A stretch of 64,000 bases of DNA from Salinicoccus sp. Bachu38 (GCF_038561955.2 NZ_CP138333.2:1922001-1986000), one strand, 5' to 3'. Positions 1 through 9,217 are shown, counted from the stretch's first letter. Translations and numbers: made by a program. Notes: a model not told the origin generated them from the letters alone.

Positions 1-2
1 AT

Positions 3-836
3 GTACCGGGCGGGATGGACAACCTGACCAAGGGGCTTGTACAGCTTGCTGAAGAGATCGGCGTGACGATCCATACCGGGCAGCATATTTCTGAACTCCG
101 AAATGCGGAAGGCAGGATCACCGGTGCCGTGCTGGATGATGGCACACAATTGAATGCAGACTATTATGTTTCCAATATGGAGGTCATTCCGACCTACGAA
201 CAGCTGATTGGCGGACAGGAGGCCTATGTCAGGAAAATCAAAAAGAAATTCGAGCCTGCCAGTTCCGGACTGGTCATGCATCTGGGGGTCAAGAAGACCT
301 ATCCCCAGCTTGCCCACCACAACTTCTTCTTTGCAGAAGATATGAAGAAGCAGATGCATAAAATATTCCATAAGCATGAACTGCCGGATGATCCAGTCAT
401 TTACCTGGTGAACGTCAACAAGACAGATCCGGACCAGGCGCCGCCAGGGCATGAGAACCTGAAGGTGCTCCCCCACATCCCATATATCCAGGACGAGCCT
501 TTTACGGCTGAAGCCTATGAGCGGTTTGCAGAACAGACACTGATCAAACTCGAGCGTATGGGCCTGAAAGACCTGCGGCAAAACATCGTAACAAAGGATG
601 TATGGACGCCGGAGGACATCCAGCGGGTGTACGGCTCCGACCGGGGTGCAATCTACGGCACCCTGTCCGACCGCAAGAAGAACAAGGGGTTCAAGCATCC
701 AAAGCAGAGTGAGCACTATGACAACCTCTACTTCGTCGGGGGCACAGTGAATCCCGGAGGCGGGATGCCGATGGTTACATTGAGCGGCCAGCATGTCAGC
801 GACCAGATTGTCCAGAGGGATTCGGACGAAGGTTGA
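3..836 (+). CDS. crtN: 4,4'-diapophytoene desaturase, C-terminal part (window edge)
   Basis: The reading frame is open from the window edge (VPGGMDN...), so the true start lies upstream and only about 277 C-terminal residues are present. The product belongs to the CrtI/CrtN phytoene-desaturase family of FAD enzymes, which in this pathway introduces double bonds into 4,4'-diapophytoene to give diaponeurosporene. The C-terminal FAD-binding signature typical of the family is visible near the end (FVGGTVNPGGGMPMV, roughly 30 residues before the stop). It is followed by crtO, crtP and crtQ on the same strand, which fixes the pathway. crtM is not in the window and probably lies upstream. The assignment to CrtN rather than CrtP rests on the second, distinct desaturase-like gene at 1439 having the CrtP-like position between crtO and crtQ. 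Confidence 0.9.
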   Translation, partial: VPGGMDNLTKGLVQLAEEIGVTIHTGQHISELRNAEGRITGAVLDDGTQLNADYYVSNMEVIPTYEQLIGGQEAYVRKIKKKFEPASSGLVMHLGVKKTYPQLAHHNFFFAEDMKKQMHKIFHKHELPDDPVIYLVNVNKTDPDQAPPGHENLKVLPHIPYIQDEPFTAEAYERFAEQTLIKLERMGLKDLRQNIVTKDVWTPEDIQRVYGSDRGAIYGTLSDRKKNKGFKHPKQSEHYDNLYFVGGTVNPGGGMPMVTLSGQHVSDQIVQRDSDEG

Positions 837-924
837 TGCTCCACTCTTTTGAAGCTTATGCGTGTTTAAAAACCGTGCCGCAAAAGACTGCTGCGAATAA
901 TGAAGGATTTTAGGAGGCTCGGCC

Positions 925-1398
925 ATGCAAGTGATCTCATTATCCCTATTCTGGACCATCGTCATAGACATAGGTGCCTGGCTCTTTTTTCATTTGGCCA
1001 TTGCAGCCATCTGTTTGAAACTCCCACCTGCAACCTTCCAGAATAATGCTTTCTGGTCCCGAATCTACTCATGGGAAAAATCAGGGGTTCTCTGGCAGCA
1101 GTTGTTTCGGGTAAAGGAATGGAAAGGGAGATTGATTGACGGCGCCTCCCTATTCAAAAGAGGGTATCAGAAAAAATCACTGCATGGCACGAGTAGAGAA
1201 GATCTGCGGACATTTGCCATGGAGACGGAACGGGCTGAACTGACACACTGGCTGTCGATACTGCCCGCCCCGCTGTTCTTCCTATGGAACCCACCGTTGG
1301 TGGGCTGGCTAATGATTGTATATGCGGTCGTCTTCAACTTGCCCTTCATCATCACCCAAAGATACAACCGCGGACGCATCAAAAGAATGCTGTCGTGA
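925..1398 (+). CDS. crtO: Glycosyl-4,4'-diaponeurosporenoate acyltransferase
   Basis: This 157-residue membrane protein has the size and features of CrtO, which acylates the glucose of glycosyl-diaponeurosporenoate in the last step of staphyloxanthin-type carotenoid synthesis. Hydrophobic segments lie at about 6-30 and 112-142. A conserved-looking cytoplasmic stretch (FWSRIYSWEKSG, then ETERAELTHW) sits between them. The ATG is preceded by TTTTAGGAGGC with good spacing. It lies 88 bp after crtN and 40 bp before crtP, consistent with one operon. Confidence 0.88.
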   Translation: MQVISLSLFWTIVIDIGAWLFFHLAIAAICLKLPPATFQNNAFWSRIYSWEKSGVLWQQLFRVKEWKGRLIDGASLFKRGYQKKSLHGTSREDLRTFAMETERAELTHWLSILPAPLFFLWNPPLVGWLMIVYAVVFNLPFIITQRYNRGRIKRMLS

Positions 1399-1438
1399 CC
1401 CGGCAGCTTTCATTTTAAAAAGGGAAAGAGGTGTATGC

Positions 1439-2959
1439 ATGACAAAGAAAGTGATCGTCATTGGTGCAGGTGTGGCAGGGCTGGCAAGTGCCATCAGACT
1501 GCAGCATGCCGGCTATCAGGTGGAGATCCATGAAAAGGATTCTACTCCGGGCGGAAAAATGAACCGGCTTGAAAAAGAGGGGTATCAATTCGACCTGGGA
1601 CCGAGCATCGTCATGATGCCGGAACTGTACCGTGAAATATTCGAGCTTTGTGGACGCGATCCAGACGATTACATTCCAATGGAGAAATTGGACCCCATGT
1701 ACCGGGTGTACTTCAGTGATACTCCGGATGCACCCATCGACATTTCCTCTGACCTGCCCGAGTTGACCAGAATGATCGAGTCCATCAGCCCTGGAGATAC
1801 AGAGGGTTTTCTCCACTACCTGCATGATATCTATAAAGGGTTCATCTTCGCCCAGGACAATATTCTTGGACGACCCTTCCATAAAAGAAGTGACTTCTAT
1901 AATATTTCGATGTTCAGGAAAGCACCGAAAGTGAAATTGGTGGGTACGGCGGATAATTTCATCGGAAGGTATATAAAGAGCGAACGCCTGAAGCAGATCA
2001 TGGGCTTCCAGACATTGTACATAGGCATCTCCCCCTTCAACGGACCTTCCTTCTATTCGATGATTCCGATGATCCAGTTTCTATATGGGATATGGTTCAT
2101 CAAAGGCGGGATGTATACCATGGCATCGTCCATGGAAAGACTTTTCAGGGAACTTGGCGGAGAAGTTGTCTATGGAAGCCAGGTGCAGGAAATCTCCATC
2201 GATGACCGGAAAGCGACCGGCATCAAGATGGACGACAGGAAAATTGATGCCGATTTTGTAGTCTGCAACGCCGATTTTCCATATGCGATGAAAAACCTGG
2301 TGAAAAGTCCTGCAACCAAAGGGAAATTCACCGACAGGAAGATTGAGGGGATGAAGTATTCCTGTTCCGGCTTCCTTCTATACTTGGGGATGGACCGGAA
2401 ATATGAAGATGTCGAGCATGTCCATAATTTCATTTTCAATGAATCACTCGAGAAGAACATGCAGGATATCTTTGATGGTAAAAGATTGGAGCACGCCTCC
2501 TTCTATGTCTATATCGCATCGAAACTCGATCCAACGCTCGCGCCGGAAGGAAAGGATGGACTGTATATCCTGATGCCCGTATCCGACCTCGGTACGGCTG
2601 ATTACGAATGGAATGATGAGACGGTCCAATACTACCGTACATACATTTTGGAAACCCTGAAGAAAATACGCGGATTTGAAAACGTTGAACAGGAGATCGT
2701 TACAGAAACCTGCTTCACGCCAGTTGATTTCGAGTCCAGATTCAATGCATATAATGGTGCTGCATTCGGTCTCCAGCCCACCCTTTCCCAAAGCATCCAC
2801 AGGCGTCCGCAGAGCAAATCACCAAGCTGTTCCAACTTGTATTTCACAGGCAGCAGCACACATCCGGGTGCAGGTGTCCCGATTGTACTTCTGTCAGCCG
2901 GAATCGCTGCCCGGGAACTCATCCAAGATGATAAAGGCAGCCATCCAGACACTGAATGA
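1439..2959 (+). CDS. crtP: 4,4'-diaponeurosporene oxygenase (CrtP)
   Basis: This 506-residue FAD enzyme oxidises the terminal methyl group of diaponeurosporene on the way to diaponeurosporenoate. The N-terminal dinucleotide-binding motif VIVIGAGVAGLASA begins at residue 5, and the C-terminal family signature FTGSSTHPGAGVPIV is near residue 470. The frame is open upstream to 1316, but I place the start at 1439 because AAAGAGGTG lies just upstream and the FAD motif then begins at the usual distance from the N-terminus. Its position between crtO and crtQ matches the S. aureus crtOPQMN order and favours CrtP over a second CrtN. The aldehyde dehydrogenase expected for the acid step is not adjacent. 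Confidence 0.88.
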   Translation: MTKKVIVIGAGVAGLASAIRLQHAGYQVEIHEKDSTPGGKMNRLEKEGYQFDLGPSIVMMPELYREIFELCGRDPDDYIPMEKLDPMYRVYFSDTPDAPIDISSDLPELTRMIESISPGDTEGFLHYLHDIYKGFIFAQDNILGRPFHKRSDFYNISMFRKAPKVKLVGTADNFIGRYIKSERLKQIMGFQTLYIGISPFNGPSFYSMIPMIQFLYGIWFIKGGMYTMASSMERLFRELGGEVVYGSQVQEISIDDRKATGIKMDDRKIDADFVVCNADFPYAMKNLVKSPATKGKFTDRKIEGMKYSCSGFLLYLGMDRKYEDVEHVHNFIFNESLEKNMQDIFDGKRLEHASFYVYIASKLDPTLAPEGKDGLYILMPVSDLGTADYEWNDETVQYYRTYILETLKKIRGFENVEQEIVTETCFTPVDFESRFNAYNGAAFGLQPTLSQSIHRRPQSKSPSCSNLYFTGSSTHPGAGVPIVLLSAGIAARELIQDDKGSHPDTE

Positions 2960-2979
2960 ATTAAAAGGGGGAGAAGCTT

Positions 2980-4086
2980 ATGATGGTCAATCTTATAGTG
3001 GGCCTTCTGACAATTGTCGCCGGAATGCTCATGTTCTGGTCCCTGCCCCGCCCTCTCAGCCGGGAGAAAGATGCCGGATATCCCTTTGTATCCATCATCA
3101 TTCCGGCCAGAAATGAAGCAGAAAGGATCTCCGCCCTGCTCGAGTCCCTGCAGGAACAGAGCTTCAGATCATTTGAAGTTCTGGTCGTCGACGATGACTC
3201 CACGGATGATACCGTTTCTGTCGCATCGGCTTTTGATGCAACAGTACTGCATAATGAATCCAAGGAGGCCGGCGCAGGCAAATCGTCAGCCTGCTGGCAT
3301 GGTGTACAGCAGTCGAAAGGAGAATGGCTGCTTTTTCTGGATGCCGATACACGCTTCAGCACCCCTGACAGCCTTCAGGATCTGTTGACGCTGTATCGAC
3401 GGAAAGGGGCACGGGGCATATTATCCCTGCAGCCGTTTCACCACATCGAAGCCATGTACGAAAATCTTTCAGCCATCTTCAACGTGATTGTTGTTGTGGG
3501 GATGAATGTATTCACCGTCTGGGGAAAGCGGTTTGAACCTGCAGGCTCGTTTGGCCCCTGCATCCTGTCCAACAGGGACGATTACCTTTCAACAGGCGGA
3601 CATAAGGGCATCCAGGAAGCCATCATGGATGATTTGGCACTGGGACAGGCTTATCTCAATCAGGATCTGCCTGTCCATTGTCTGGGCGGCAAAGGGGGCA
3701 TATCTTTCCGCATGTATCCGGAAGGGTTCAAAAGTCTTGTGGAGGGCTGGTGCAAAAGTTTTGCGCTCGGTTCAAAAGCGACACATCCTGCAGTCATGCT
3801 GATGACCATCATTTGGATTTCCGGCAGTTTCATAAGCACCGGGGCATTGGTTTCTTCACTTATCGCAATGGACCCCGTGCTGATTGCGCTCACCGGAGTG
3901 CTGTATCTCCTCTATGCGCTTCAAACAATGATATTCGCCCGAAGATGCGGGAATTTCAAAAGAAGTATTTTCATCTTCCACCCCATCCTGTTCTCATTTT
4001 TTGCAGGGGTATTCGTATATTCCATCTTCCGTGTCCATATACTGCGTTCCGTGAACTGGAAAGGAAGGAAGATAAACGTTAAATAG
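2980..4086 (+). CDS. crtQ: 4,4'-diaponeurosporenoate glycosyltransferase (CrtQ)
   Basis: This is a 368-residue family-2 glycosyltransferase. After an N-terminal hydrophobic segment it shows the GT-A start VSIIIPARNEAERI (about 38), the nucleotide-binding VVDDDSTDDT (about 68) and the DxD-type LDADTRF. Two or three membrane segments follow at the C-terminus (about 270-310 and 328-350). CrtQ glucosylates the carboxyl end of diaponeurosporenoate. The start is MM at 2980/2983 behind AAAGGGGGAGAAGC. It is the last crt gene in the window and is 20 bp from crtP. Confidence 0.88.
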   Translation: MMVNLIVGLLTIVAGMLMFWSLPRPLSREKDAGYPFVSIIIPARNEAERISALLESLQEQSFRSFEVLVVDDDSTDDTVSVASAFDATVLHNESKEAGAGKSSACWHGVQQSKGEWLLFLDADTRFSTPDSLQDLLTLYRRKGARGILSLQPFHHIEAMYENLSAIFNVIVVVGMNVFTVWGKRFEPAGSFGPCILSNRDDYLSTGGHKGIQEAIMDDLALGQAYLNQDLPVHCLGGKGGISFRMYPEGFKSLVEGWCKSFALGSKATHPAVMLMTIIWISGSFISTGALVSSLIAMDPVLIALTGVLYLLYALQTMIFARRCGNFKRSIFIFHPILFSFFAGVFVYSIFRVHILRSVNWKGRKINVK

Positions 4087-4175
4087 GATCGCCTTTATCA
4101 AGCCGGTCTTCCACCCGTTCATCCTCTGCTCCACCGCCATATAATGCTAGAAAAGAAAAGCGAGGTCCGTCAGTC

Positions 4176-5069
4176 ATGCTCAAAACCATCATTGCAAAAT
4201 TACTGCGACTCTTTCCAAATAATTCAGCAAAAACACCAATGGTCGATCAGCTGCCTGTAAAAAGCAAAAAGGACCTCCTTGTTGAAACATCCATTGGCCC
4301 TACCGCAATATCCCTCTATTATCCATTGGAAGCAGAACAAAAAAAGCACCCCCTCTACATCAATATCCATGGAGGTGCCTTCATAATGAATGATAAGGAG
4401 ATGGATGATCCATATTGCCGATACCTGGCCAATCAGACGGGATGTGTCGTCCTCAACATCGATTATGTGAAAGCACCGGAATATCCTTTCCCGAAAGCAA
4501 TCGAACAAAGCTATGACGTGTTCCAATGGATGAAGGGAAAAGCCGATGAGCTGGACATCGATACTGAGAAATTGATGGTGGGCGGCCAAAGCTCAGGCGG
4601 CAACATTGCAGCTGCATTCTGCCTCCACCTTGAAAATATAATGGAAAAACAGCCACTCCTGCAGGTTTTGTCCTGCCCAATGCTGGATTTCGTCACACCA
4701 TATGCAGAGAAACCCGAACCAAATAAGTGGCGCGCGCAATTCCCACAGGCCGCACACTTTTTAAACATATGCTATGTGCCTGAAAAGGAAATGGCCAGGA
4801 ATCCCCTCGCCTCCCCTGTTTATGCCGATATAAATGATCAATTGGCCCCTGCCCTTATCCTCATTGCTGAGCATGATGCTTTCAGACCAGAAGCTGAAGT
4901 TTACGCCGAGAAATTAAAAACAGCAGGCGTAAGCATTCAAGATGTCCTTTTCACAGGCTGTGGCCATGCTTTTACGCATCTGGGCCCAAAAGAAAAAGCA
5001 CAGGAAGCTTGGCAGTTGATAGCACAGAAAATCAAAGAAGCCGTCGATCGGCAAGAAGTTTGGAAATAG
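4176..5069 (+). CDS. Alpha/beta hydrolase, HSL-family esterase
   Basis: This 297-residue protein is an esterase of the hormone-sensitive lipase family. The oxyanion-hole motif HGG is at about residues 65-67. The nucleophile elbow reads GGQSSGG (Ser about 139), where the family usually has GDSAGG. A candidate acid is in EHDAFRPE and the catalytic His in GCGHAF near the C-terminus. No signal peptide is seen, so it is probably cytoplasmic. The substrate is unknown. It follows crtQ by 89 bp on the same strand with a TATAATG promoter-like sequence near 4140, so it is probably its own unit. Confidence 0.8.
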   Translation: MLKTIIAKLLRLFPNNSAKTPMVDQLPVKSKKDLLVETSIGPTAISLYYPLEAEQKKHPLYINIHGGAFIMNDKEMDDPYCRYLANQTGCVVLNIDYVKAPEYPFPKAIEQSYDVFQWMKGKADELDIDTEKLMVGGQSSGGNIAAAFCLHLENIMEKQPLLQVLSCPMLDFVTPYAEKPEPNKWRAQFPQAAHFLNICYVPEKEMARNPLASPVYADINDQLAPALILIAEHDAFRPEAEVYAEKLKTAGVSIQDVLFTGCGHAFTHLGPKEKAQEAWQLIAQKIKEAVDRQEVWK

Positions 5070-5182
5070 GGACTTTTCAACTTCTTCCTCTTCCCGTTAT
5101 TGAAAAATTCGGATCATCGAGTAAGGGAACAAACCCGTCACCTCTGTTGGTCTTTTATGAATGCCCCCATTTCATAATCAAA

Positions 5183-5223
5183 ACACCCTTAAAGTTGAAT
5201 TTGGAGTTCAACTTTAGGGGTGT
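5183..5223. terminator. Hairpin between convergent genes
   Basis: Two 17-base arms (5183-5199 and 5207-5223, ACACCCTTAAAGTTGAA and its near-complement) enclose a 7-base loop. It lies between the esterase and the convergent lipoprotein gene and could end transcription from both sides. Confidence 0.6.
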
Positions 5224-5355
5224 ACATCAAATCCGGGAGTATGGCTTTCAAGAGGTTGTGATAGGCAAAACTGCTACCGCCTAGATTGACCCACATGTCT
5301 ATAATTTAATTCTTAACTGTTTCAAATTATTCCTTAAATTCACCCGTTTTTTGTC

Positions 5356-6819
5356 TTATTCTTCAAAAGGTTCATCCGACAACTCTTCGAAACTGAAAAT
5401 CTGAATGCCTGAAACTTCATCCAGTTCAAGTGTATAGAGCACCCTGTTCTTTCGTTTTCCTTCAGAAGTTGCATGGGAATACACACGCTCCAGGATCATT
5501 TCCTGAGGTGGCGGACTCATATAGCTGAAGCGATTATCATCAATATTGACAAGATAATTCTCATGTTCGCTGAAATCTCCATTTTCCTTATTGGCAACAA
5601 TGGCATCATAGGCTGCACTATCCGGTTCTAAATAGTGGAGCACATCATCACTTTCATCATTATAATACTGCATTAAATCATAGGCATAATGCTGGAAGTA
5701 GTTCTCGTAGTTTTTCGTAGAAATTGAGCCGATCACCCTCATTTGATAGTCGATTGCCCTGCGCGATTCATCGATTCTTGCAGGATAGCTTTCTGCTTCA
5801 GTCTCTTCCGGCAGTGTACCATTGGCGACATACTGGTCATAGGCATCCCTGACTTCTTCAACGGAGTCCAGTTCACAACGTATATTGAATTTTATAATAC
5901 ATTCCCTGGCATGTGGAGAAGCATCAGAGGCAGGTCCGTAAGCTTCATTGACATCCACTTCGTATTCGATATCTGTTTCAATCAATTCATGACTTTCAAT
6001 ACCGGTCAACTGGAGTTTGGTGGGTCCAACCGGACCATCTCCCTTACTGCTCTCGTACGTTACACGGTCACGTTCAATCCCATCGGACGAGGCGTGGGAG
6101 TATACCCTCTCAATCTGTCTCGTTCTAGGTTCACCACGCTCCGATTCTACCACTTCGGCACTGTACAGCTTATAGTCACTGAAATCACCCGATTCCTTAT
6201 TCGCTACGGTGGCTTCATACAGAGTACTGCCTTCTTCCAAATACCCGAGTGCCGCATCACTTTCACTGTTGTAGTAATTCTCAAGCTCCATCGTAAAATA
6301 ATGCGCTGTAATATCTATAGTGGACAGTGGATACTGATCGTCTGAAGGTGAAGGGCCTGTATTTTGATTATGCATTGTCATGTGAGAACCAAGTACATCT
6401 TCAAGAAATGTATCCGTTACTTCTCTTTTACCAAGCACCCCTTCATCCAATAAGCGCTGATATGCCTTCTTCTGATCATCAAGCGGTACTCCGTCACACG
6501 CCTCTCCCAGATTACTGATGATGCAACGTGTCGCCAGTACGTTTACCTGTTCTGGCTCAGATGCTTGCTCTGATGATGTATCGGACTCCGACGATTCTTC
6601 GCTGCTGGATTCTTCATCATCCGCCGACTCTTCTGTGTCTGCATTTTCTTCCGTCGTTTCCTCAGATGCTTTCTCGGTACTTTCCTCCGTTGTTTCCGCT
6701 TCAGTCGTCTCCTCTGAAACAGTTTCGCTCTCAGTCGAAGCGCTCCCTGTTTCTTCTTCTCCATTCTGGCAGCCAATCAGCATCATTAAACTGAATAAAG
6801 CAAGTAAGTATTTAAGCAT
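5356..6819 (-). CDS. Internally duplicated lipoprotein with acidic linker
   Basis: This 487-residue protein is predicted to be a lipoprotein: MLKYLLALFSLMMLIGC is a signal peptide ending in a lipobox. Residues about 20-90 are a low-complexity Glu/Ser/Thr/Asp linker. The rest consists of two similar units, each with a short CII-containing segment followed by a domain that holds YYNxESD, a leucine/tyrosine-rich helix, IVANKE(S/N)GDFS and RVYSHA(S/T)S(D/E)G. The same domain ends the lipoprotein at 53.1-54.3 kb. The ATG has AAGGGGATATT upstream. I do not recognise the function. The small alpha+beta domain could be NTF2/TcaA-C-like, but this is a guess. Confidence 0.75.
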   Translation of the reverse strand: MLKYLLALFSLMMLIGCQNGEEETGSASTESETVSEETTEAETTEESTEKASEETTEENADTEESADDEESSSEESSESDTSSEQASEPEQVNVLATRCIISNLGEACDGVPLDDQKKAYQRLLDEGVLGKREVTDTFLEDVLGSHMTMHNQNTGPSPSDDQYPLSTIDITAHYFTMELENYYNSESDAALGYLEEGSTLYEATVANKESGDFSDYKLYSAEVVESERGEPRTRQIERVYSHASSDGIERDRVTYESSKGDGPVGPTKLQLTGIESHELIETDIEYEVDVNEAYGPASDASPHARECIIKFNIRCELDSVEEVRDAYDQYVANGTLPEETEAESYPARIDESRRAIDYQMRVIGSISTKNYENYFQHYAYDLMQYYNDESDDVLHYLEPDSAAYDAIVANKENGDFSEHENYLVNIDDNRFSYMSPPPQEMILERVYSHATSEGKRKNRVLYTLELDEVSGIQIFSFEELSDEPFEE

Positions 6820-6910
6820 AATATCCCCTTCTATGAACTAGATTCACAACAGATGCCACTACTGTTATCTGTTTATTGTGATAGTGAAATACGAGCCCGG
6901 TCAAATCACT

Positions 6911-7480
6911 TCATACGCTATGTGTATGAAGAAAAACCATGATTTCTTCCAAAGACTGTCTACTCGCTTTGGCATTCGCTTGTTTGGAGCCGCTCAATAT
7001 GATGACCGATGGATATTTTCCTTCGGCAACTGGCACATATAAATTTCCAATAATTCCCTCCCTATGATATCTACCCTTTTTACGTCATCATTTATGACTT
7101 TTATTAAGATTTCTTTGCGATCCATAATCTTTTCCTGATGTCTCAATTGAAATTTCACAGAAAGATTACCGTCTGCCTTCTTTACAAAAAAAGTCCTCCT
7201 TATTTGTTTCCTTGAAAATCATCGACCACAGTAAATCTGCAGCATCCGCTGATGAATACGTACCTTCCACCGGAATCTCTAATCAGGGATGATTTGAAAG
7301 AATGAAACTCCCAGCCTGTGAAGCACGGGGCAATTTTTCATATTCGAAATGGCAGTCTCTGCTCCAGTATATGTTCCGTGTCATCTTCAGAAGACTCGAA
7401 AGAAACATGCAACTCCCCGATATCTCATGTGAATCCAATACTTTCAGGTATCTCGTATACCATTATCAGTTCTCCTTGTT
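6911..7480 (-). pseudogene. Remnant of an acyl-CoA thioesterase/BAAT-type gene
   Basis: No intact reading frame exists here, but pieces in different minus-strand frames read like the N-terminal region of the acyl-CoA thioester hydrolase/BAAT family. They are PVEGTYSSADAADLLWSM (about 7250-7200), a middle piece ending VKRVDIIGRE (about 7075), and GNLYVPVAEGKYPSVIIL (about 7055-7000), which runs to a stop at 6911. Family members carry G-S/T-Y-S-x-x-D-x-x-x-L-W-S-M at this place. In-frame stops and at least two frameshifts separate the pieces, and the hydrolase C-terminus is missing. The upstream limit is approximate. Confidence 0.55.
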
Positions 7481-7544
7481 TATATGTTTCATCTATCGTA
7501 TTGGGTGCACTTTTTCCCGAGATCTATCATTTGATTTCCAGGCA

Positions 7545-7832
7545 TCATTTTTCAGGCATCAATATCGTTCTCTGAATTATACCTCCACCCATGGAATCGT
7601 TCCGTTCGACTAGAATATAAGTCTTGCCGTCGATCAAAAATTTCCCATTCCCCTTATAATCTACGCTTCTCCCCTCTTCAACCAGTTCACGCTTTACTGC
7701 TTCAACATACTTCGATTGGTCGGTATACCGTTCTTCCAGATCCAGAACGATCTGCCCCTTTTTGTACCCCATCAGCCGATTATAGCCAAAGAGGGCAAGG
7801 CCAAAAATAAGCAGAAAAATTATTAATTCCAT
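7545..7832 (-). CDS. Small membrane-anchored protein, unknown
   Basis: This 95-residue protein has one N-terminal membrane segment (about 2-20), a charged helix (about 29-55) and a compact C-terminal region. GGAGG lies 7 bases before the ATG, which supports a real gene. No family is recognised. It lies between two gene remnants, and its Shine-Dalgarno sequence abuts the stop of the truncated hydrolase frame at 7848. Confidence 0.6.
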   Translation of the reverse strand: MELIIFLLIFGLALFGYNRLMGYKKGQIVLDLEERYTDQSKYVEAVKRELVEEGRSVDYKGNGKFLIDGKTYILVERNDSMGGGIIQRTILMPEK

Positions 7833-7847
7833 TTGAATGCCTCCTAT

Positions 7848-7970
7848 TTAACAGTCACTGAAAGGAACAACCTCCACTTGTATTTCAAGTTCGGTTTCTC
7901 CTGTCTGCAGACCAGTATGCAGAAAAACGACAGCGTCCCCTTCTCCTGAAACATCTGTATGCAGAATCAT
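7848..7970 (-). pseudogene. Truncated N-terminus of an alpha/beta hydrolase
   Basis: A 40-codon frame starts at an ATG with GAGAGGAG upstream and reads like the first strand and oxyanion region of an alpha/beta hydrolase: MILHTDVSGEGDAVVFLHTG, then LQTGETELEIQ. It then ends after PFSDC. Intact relatives continue for another 200 residues or more, so this is a start-proximal fragment cut off by a deletion. It could still be translated. Confidence 0.5.
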
Positions 7971-8026
7971 GGATGCTACTCCTCTCCTCTTTTTTATTGA
8001 CCTGGGCACCGTCTATAAGATGATTG

Positions 8027-8215
8027 TTAATTTATCATTACGAGAAATGCGATAAGAAAGATGACATAGATGCCCATAAAAGCCAATGATAGTTGAGCCA
8101 GCCGTGTCTTAATCGAAAGTGCTGGCATGAATCCTAGCCTTATAATATTCACTCCCAGGAGTATGATTGCAAGTAAGAAAGATGCCAGGGCTATAAGGAA
8201 TATCACTTGTTCCAA
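8027..8215 (-). CDS. Small two-helix membrane protein
   Basis: The protein is 62 residues and consists almost entirely of two membrane segments (about 3-25 and 38-60). I chose the TTG at 8215 because it is preceded by AAGGGGGGCAT. The longer frame to an ATG at 8278 has no such site and would add a charged stretch upstream. No family is recognised. Confidence 0.5.
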   Translation of the reverse strand: MEQVIFLIALASFLLAIILLGVNIIRLGFMPALSIKTRLAQLSLAFMGIYVIFLIAFLVMIN

Positions 8216-8296
8216 CAGAATGCCCCCCTTGTTTTGTATTAAGAATATTTTTTTGCTTGCAAGGTTCTCTCTATTCATGGATATTACTAAATGTAA

Positions 8297-8327
8297 TTAT
8301 TTGGTATGATATCAGTATAACAAATAA
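8297..8327. promoter_or_regulatory. Operator-like palindrome over a promoter
   Basis: A 31-bp imperfect palindrome has 11-base arms with one mismatch (TTATTTGGTAT and ATAACAAATAA). It overlaps a TATGAT -10-like element at 8305-8310. It lies between the divergent genes at 8215 and 8366. A diverged copy is present at about 10132-10160. Confidence 0.45.
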
Positions 8328-8365
8328 TCTTAATTTTTAAATATTTTGACGGATGGGGGCACCTA

Positions 8366-9217
8366 ATGTTTGAACGTGAAGTATTGGAAACTGAACGCGG
8401 TGCATTCGAGGTATTCAAGAAGGGGAATGGAAAGCCTTTGGCATTCACCCATCTCTATAGTGAATTCAACACACTTGGAAATACAATGTCGCAAATGCTG
8501 GCTGAACATTATACAGTCCATATCATCAATTTGCGTGGTGCAGGAAGATCGGATGGAGCCACTGAAGAGTATACATACAGCATGGATGATGCCATTCATG
8601 ATATGGAAGCGATAAGGAGAGCGCTCAAAATTGATTCGTGGACTTTTTCAGGACATTCCACGGGTGGGTTTCTGGCCCTGAAGTATGCTGTCATGTATCC
8701 GGAGAGTCTTGACAAGATAATTGCAGGTGGCCTATGTGCATCCTACGCGTATATGAAGCATCCCGACAGCATCTACTATCCAGAGAATCCAAACAACCCG
8801 AGGATGAAGGAGATATTTTCGGACCTTCGCAATCCTGACACATCAAGGGAAGAAAGGATCAAACTGTCTAAAGAATGGCTGATGATGTCCCTTTATAAGG
8901 AAGAGTCATATTATAAAGTAATCGATAAAAAAGAGAGTGGCAGGACACTGATGGACAAGCTGGATTACTTCACTTCCGAACTCAAAGATTACGATGTAAG
9001 GGAGCAGTTGAAATCGACACCTGTCAAAGCCTTCATATACTGTGGTTGGTATGATGCACAGTGTCCCCATATATTCAGCGAAGAAGCCGCTGAACTGATG
9101 CCAAATGCTTCGCTCACGACATTTGAATACAGCAACCACAATCCTGATGTAGAGGAAGAAGAGAAGTTCGAAGCATTTTTGAAATCGACAGTGAAACCAT
9201 CTGGGAAGGAGATATAA
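8366..9217 (+). CDS. Alpha/beta fold hydrolase
   Basis: This 283-residue protein has the canonical alpha/beta hydrolase layout: NLRGAGRSDG (about 55-64), the nucleophile elbow GHSTGG (Ser about 98), an acid in the YCGWYDAQCP region and a His in YSNHNPD near 260. It resembles proline-iminopeptidase-type members, but the substrate cannot be told. The next gene starts 3 bases after its stop, so the two are co-transcribed. The promoter and first codons are duplicated in decayed form at 10.13-10.28 kb. Confidence 0.8.
   Translation: MFEREVLETERGAFEVFKKGNGKPLAFTHLYSEFNTLGNTMSQMLAEHYTVHIINLRGAGRSDGATEEYTYSMDDAIHDMEAIRRALKIDSWTFSGHSTGGFLALKYAVMYPESLDKIIAGGLCASYAYMKHPDSIYYPENPNNPRMKEIFSDLRNPDTSREERIKLSKEWLMMSLYKEESYYKVIDKKESGRTLMDKLDYFTSELKDYDVREQLKSTPVKAFIYCGWYDAQCPHIFSEEAAELMPNASLTTFEYSNHNPDVEEEEKFEAFLKSTVKPSGKEI

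Noticed and set aside
6518-6841. Ser-rich plus-strand frames
   Set aside because: They are the antisense of the Glu/Ser linker of the lipoprotein gene.
7302-7613. Plus-strand frames of 85-103 codons
   Set aside because: They run antisense through the thioesterase remnant and the next gene, with unlikely composition and no start signals.
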